NCBI GenBank assembly: GCA_964411985.1
Contig: CAYPNF010000034.1
Coordinates: 1 to 64,000 of the forward strand
Direction of reading: 5' to 3'
DNA from: CAYPNF01 sp964411985
GTDB taxonomy: Bacteria; Verrucomicrobiota; Verrucomicrobiia; Limisphaerales; J093
Length of the DNA: 64,000 nt
In this document: piece by piece, positions 61,419-64,000 of the stretch
How the letters are laid out: the number at the start of each line of letters is the position of its first letter
Numbering within the stretch: position 1 is the stretch's first letter
Notes under the pieces: generated by a model
What the model was told of the DNA's origin: nothing
What the model saw: only the letters and a program-made list of their open reading frames with translations
Database searches by the model: none
Program-made: the position numbers and the translations under genes

Positions 61419-61740
61419 GAAGAGGCCCTGGGATTTCCGTGTCCTTTTGAGCAGAACCCACCTTCCTCTCGTCGGGGGTGAGGGCTTGCCGCTGGTGCAC
61501 GGATCGGATCTGTGCGGTGAAGTAAACAGCGAGCAAGGGCACTCCTTGCCGTTTGAGGTTTTTGGAAATCACGATGGCACCTTTGTTAGCGGCCCTCCTG
61601 CTCAGCCAAGTTCAGCAGTCCCTGTAACTGAGCCACCAGGGAACCAAACGTCAGGCGGGTCACCTCGGTCACTCTGCCCAGCGCCCTTCAGTACCCGGGC
61701 TTGACTGAAGGCGGGTGAAAGGGGTAAGGACACCGGCACC
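61419..61740. other. No convincing gene
   Basis: These 322 bases separate the TIR gene from the propeller/cytochrome gene. The minus strand has two short protein-like stretches (TRLTFGSLVAQLQGLLNLAE and VPLLAVYFTAQIRSVHQR) that could be remains of a leftward operon, but neither is a complete gene. Confidence 0.5.
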
Positions 61741-63515
61741 GTGGGATTGAAATGGGAACAATTACTCCCTGACCAGCTTCGCTACCTCTTGACCTGGGTC
61801 CTCGCGGGTACGTACCTCGCGAGTTGGGTTGGCATCGGTTCCGGGTTGCTGGCGAGGGAGGGAGGCGGCCCATGCGCTTTAGTGCTCTCGCCCGATGGTA
61901 CGCAGGCCTATGTGGGTTGTTCGGGATGCAACCGTGTGGTTGCCGTGGACCTGGAGAGTGGCAAGGTTCGTCGGTGTTTCCAGGATAAGGGGTCACCCTT
62001 GGGTTTGGCGTTGGATGCGAAGGGTTCGCAGCTTTATGTTGTAGATGGGGCCGCCTCAAGCTCTGTTTCGTCCGTTGACCTTGGGACTGGCCAGGAAGGC
62101 TGGAGGGTTGCCGTTGGGCATAGCGCCGCAGCTCCTGTCCTCAGCCGTGATGGTAAACGCCTCTATGTCTGTAATCGGTTCAACAATGATATTTCTGTCA
62201 TCAGCTTGGCCGAAGGACGTGAAACTCACCGCATTCCCGTCGCTCGCGAACCTGTCGCCGCGGCTTTGAGCCCGGACGACTCGCTCTTGGTGGTTGCCAA
62301 TCATCTCCATCGTGGGCGAGGGGATGCGCAGTTGGTGTCCGCAGAGGTGAGCGTGATCGACACTGGGACCCTGCGGGTAGTCAGGAATGTGCAACTTCCC
62401 AATGGCAGTGGATTGCTACGAGGCGTGGCGGTCTCGCCCGACGGCCGATACGCAGCAGTGACGCATATCCTGGCTCGCTATTATCTGCCGACGGTGGAAG
62501 CGGATCGAGGGTGGATCAACAACAACGCGCTCAGTCTCCTGGATTTGACCCGCCTGGAGTGTCTGGGGACGGTGGTTCTGGATGATCTTGACCTGGGTGC
62601 CGCCAACCCATGGGGGGTGGTCTGGACGAGCCAAAGCACCCACCTGCTGGTGAGCCACGCCGGAACCCATGAGATCAGTGTCATCGACGCACCCAAATTG
62701 TTGGAAAAGATGCGCAACCGCGCACAACATTCCACCCCTTTAGCAATGGCCAATGATCCCCTGTTTCTCCAGGGACTGCGCCGTCGCATTTCCGTAGGAG
62801 GCGAGGGACCTCGAGCGCTGGCCGCCTCGGGTGATCGGGTGGTCGTAGCCAACTACTTTTCGGACGACCTCACCGTCTTGGACTTGAGCAAACCGGCCGC
62901 TCCAGTCCGGATCATCCCCCTGGGAGGGCACGCAAAGCCATCGTCTGCGGCCAAAGGCGAAGCACTCTTCAACGACGCGCGGATTTGTTACCAAAGTTGG
63001 CAGAGTTGCGCCAGTTGCCATTCCTCGGACGCGCGGACTGACGGGCTTAACTGGGACTTGCTCAACGATGGGGTGGGCAATCCCAAGAACACCAAAAGCC
63101 TAGTCTTGAGCAGTCGGACGCCTCCTTCCATGAGCCAGGGAGTTCGCACCGACTTCAAGGCCGCAGTTCGTGCGGGGTTGCAGCACATCCTTTTCCGGCC
63201 AGCAAATGAGGCGACTGCGCAGTTGATCGATGCCTACCTCGAGTCTTTGAACGCGATGCCTAGCCCTCTCCTCAAAGCTGGATCGCTTTCGTCTTCGGCT
63301 CGACGCGGCAGAGATCTGTTCTTGAGTTCGCGAACCGGCTGTGCTGGTTGCCATCCTGAGGGTCTCTATACCGATCTACAATCTCACGATGTTGGGACCG
63401 CGTCGTCGTCTGACACGACTGCGGCTTTTGACACTCCAACTCTCGTGGAGCTATGGCGTACGGCCCCTTATTTGCACGATGGTTCGGCGGCGACCCTGCG
63501 GGAGGTGATCACCTC
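61741..63515 (+). CDS. YVTN beta-propeller/di-haem cytochrome c protein, 3' end lost
   Basis: About 590 residues remain. An N-terminal membrane or signal segment (YLLTWVLAGTYLASWVGIG) is followed by a seven-bladed propeller of YVTN type (CALVLSPDGTQAYVGC, RDGKRLYVCNRFNNDISVIS, FSDDLTVLDLS). A cytochrome c peroxidase-like part carries two haem sites, CASCH near residue 425 and CAGCH near 535. The usual distal region TPTLVELWRTAPYLHDG is present, but the last 40-50 residues are replaced by RHS sequence from 63516. These proteins are periplasmic electron-transfer proteins of unknown substrate. The frame stops at 63540. Confidence 0.82.
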
Positions 63516-64000
63516 CCGTACGACAACAATGGGAACATGAGCACGGAGAGTGGGTACAGAAACTTCTTGTACGACGACGAGAACCAGCTGACTTCAGTCG
63601 ATATGAGCGGCAATTACTGGAAGCACGAATTCCAGTACGATGGGAGGGGCAGGCTCAGGAAAGTGACGGATTACACCTGGAGCTGGCCCAATTGGGTCTC
63701 TGTTGGGGAAACCCGGTATATCTATGCCGGAATGCGGGTGCTGCAGGAGCGTAACAGCGGCAACACTCCGACTGTGAGCTATGTGCGGGGGCAGGACCTG
63801 TCCGGCAGTCTGGAAGGAGCGGGAGGGATCGGGGGTCTCTTGGCTCGGTCCAGCGGGTATAGCTCAGGCAGTTGGACCACCCATCACTTCTATCACAGCG
63901 ATGGCAACGGGAATGTGGTGAACCTGACCGATGCGAACGCGGGAGTGGTGGCCACGTACCGGTACGATCCCTTTGGGAGGAGTACGTACAGTGCCGGGAC
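63516..64000 (+). CDS. RHS/YD-repeat protein fragment, runs off right edge
   Basis: The frame YDNNGNMSTESGY, YDDENQLTSVDMSG, FQYDGRGRLRKV and the core motif VRGQDLSGSLEGAGGIGGLL with YRYDPFGR is closely related to the RHS gene at 37086-39698 (VSYTRGRDLSGSLAGAGG). It has no start codon before the repeats; the first ATG (63537) overlaps the TGA of the upstream frame. The conserved core end and the variable tip must lie beyond 64000. Confidence 0.85.

Noticed and set aside
61363..61572. A 69-codon minus-strand frame with a protein-like start
   Set aside because: It runs into the antisense of the TIR gene and has no start signal or homology I can name.

Overview
The window reads like a contig from a GC-rich, free-living Gram-negative bacterium, most likely Verrucomicrobiota (inference). 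Support comes from RHS/YD-repeat proteins with short orphan tips, a Tat-exported oxidoreductase, a cobalamin-dependent MetH next to a propionate/methylmalonyl-CoA operon, and integrase types I associate with that phylum. No rRNA or ribosomal gene is present, so the phylum call is soft. Several joins between unrelated genes (about 229, 31046, 37084 and 63516) are either real recombination scars or assembly joins and should be tested with reads.

Bases 1-22250 look like chromosomal core. A minus-strand operon encodes a biotin-dependent carboxyltransferase, both methylmalonyl-CoA mutase subunits (mutA, mutB) and the start of the mutase chaperone GTPase meaB, which is cut inside its P-loop. Then come a UvrD/Rep-type helicase, metH with a candidate operator, a secreted aldo/keto reductase, a small Cys-rich protein behind a sigma54-like promoter, an O-methyltransferase coupled to a glycosidase-glycosyltransferase fusion, acetyl-CoA synthetase, an NtrC-type activator and tRNA-Cys.

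Bases 22250-31046 are a decayed genomic island that starts at tRNA-Cys. It holds a tyrosine recombinase, an excisionase-like protein, a frameshifted and shrunken helicase, a DUF4062/ATPase protein, a fossil of a second integrase, and the helicase half of a large phage/plasmid methylase-helicase. Bases 31046-34800 return to cell-envelope genes: a metalloprotease fragment, a pseudopilin-like protein, a GT39-type mannosyltransferase-like protein and a GtrA flippase.

Bases 34800-49000 are a nest of mobile elements: a plasmid-type small protein, a tyrosine integrase, a DUF2513 gene abutting an RHS toxin-like gene with its putative immunity gene, an integrase stump, and a four-gene Tn552/Tn5053-like transposon (41041-47952). 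The transposase gene of that transposon is split by a complete serine-recombinase element (42881-46208) whose boundaries can be read to the base. An IS66 remnant and a second solo copy of the transposon end follow.

Bases 49000-59340 carry a VirB/Trb type IV secretion operon on the minus strand, with homologues of VirB2 to VirB10 but no VirB11, VirD4 or relaxase in view. It is divergent from a ClpB-like AAA+ ATPase and a TIR-domain protein. The window ends with a beta-propeller/cytochrome-c protein that changes without a break into another RHS repeat gene running off the right edge.
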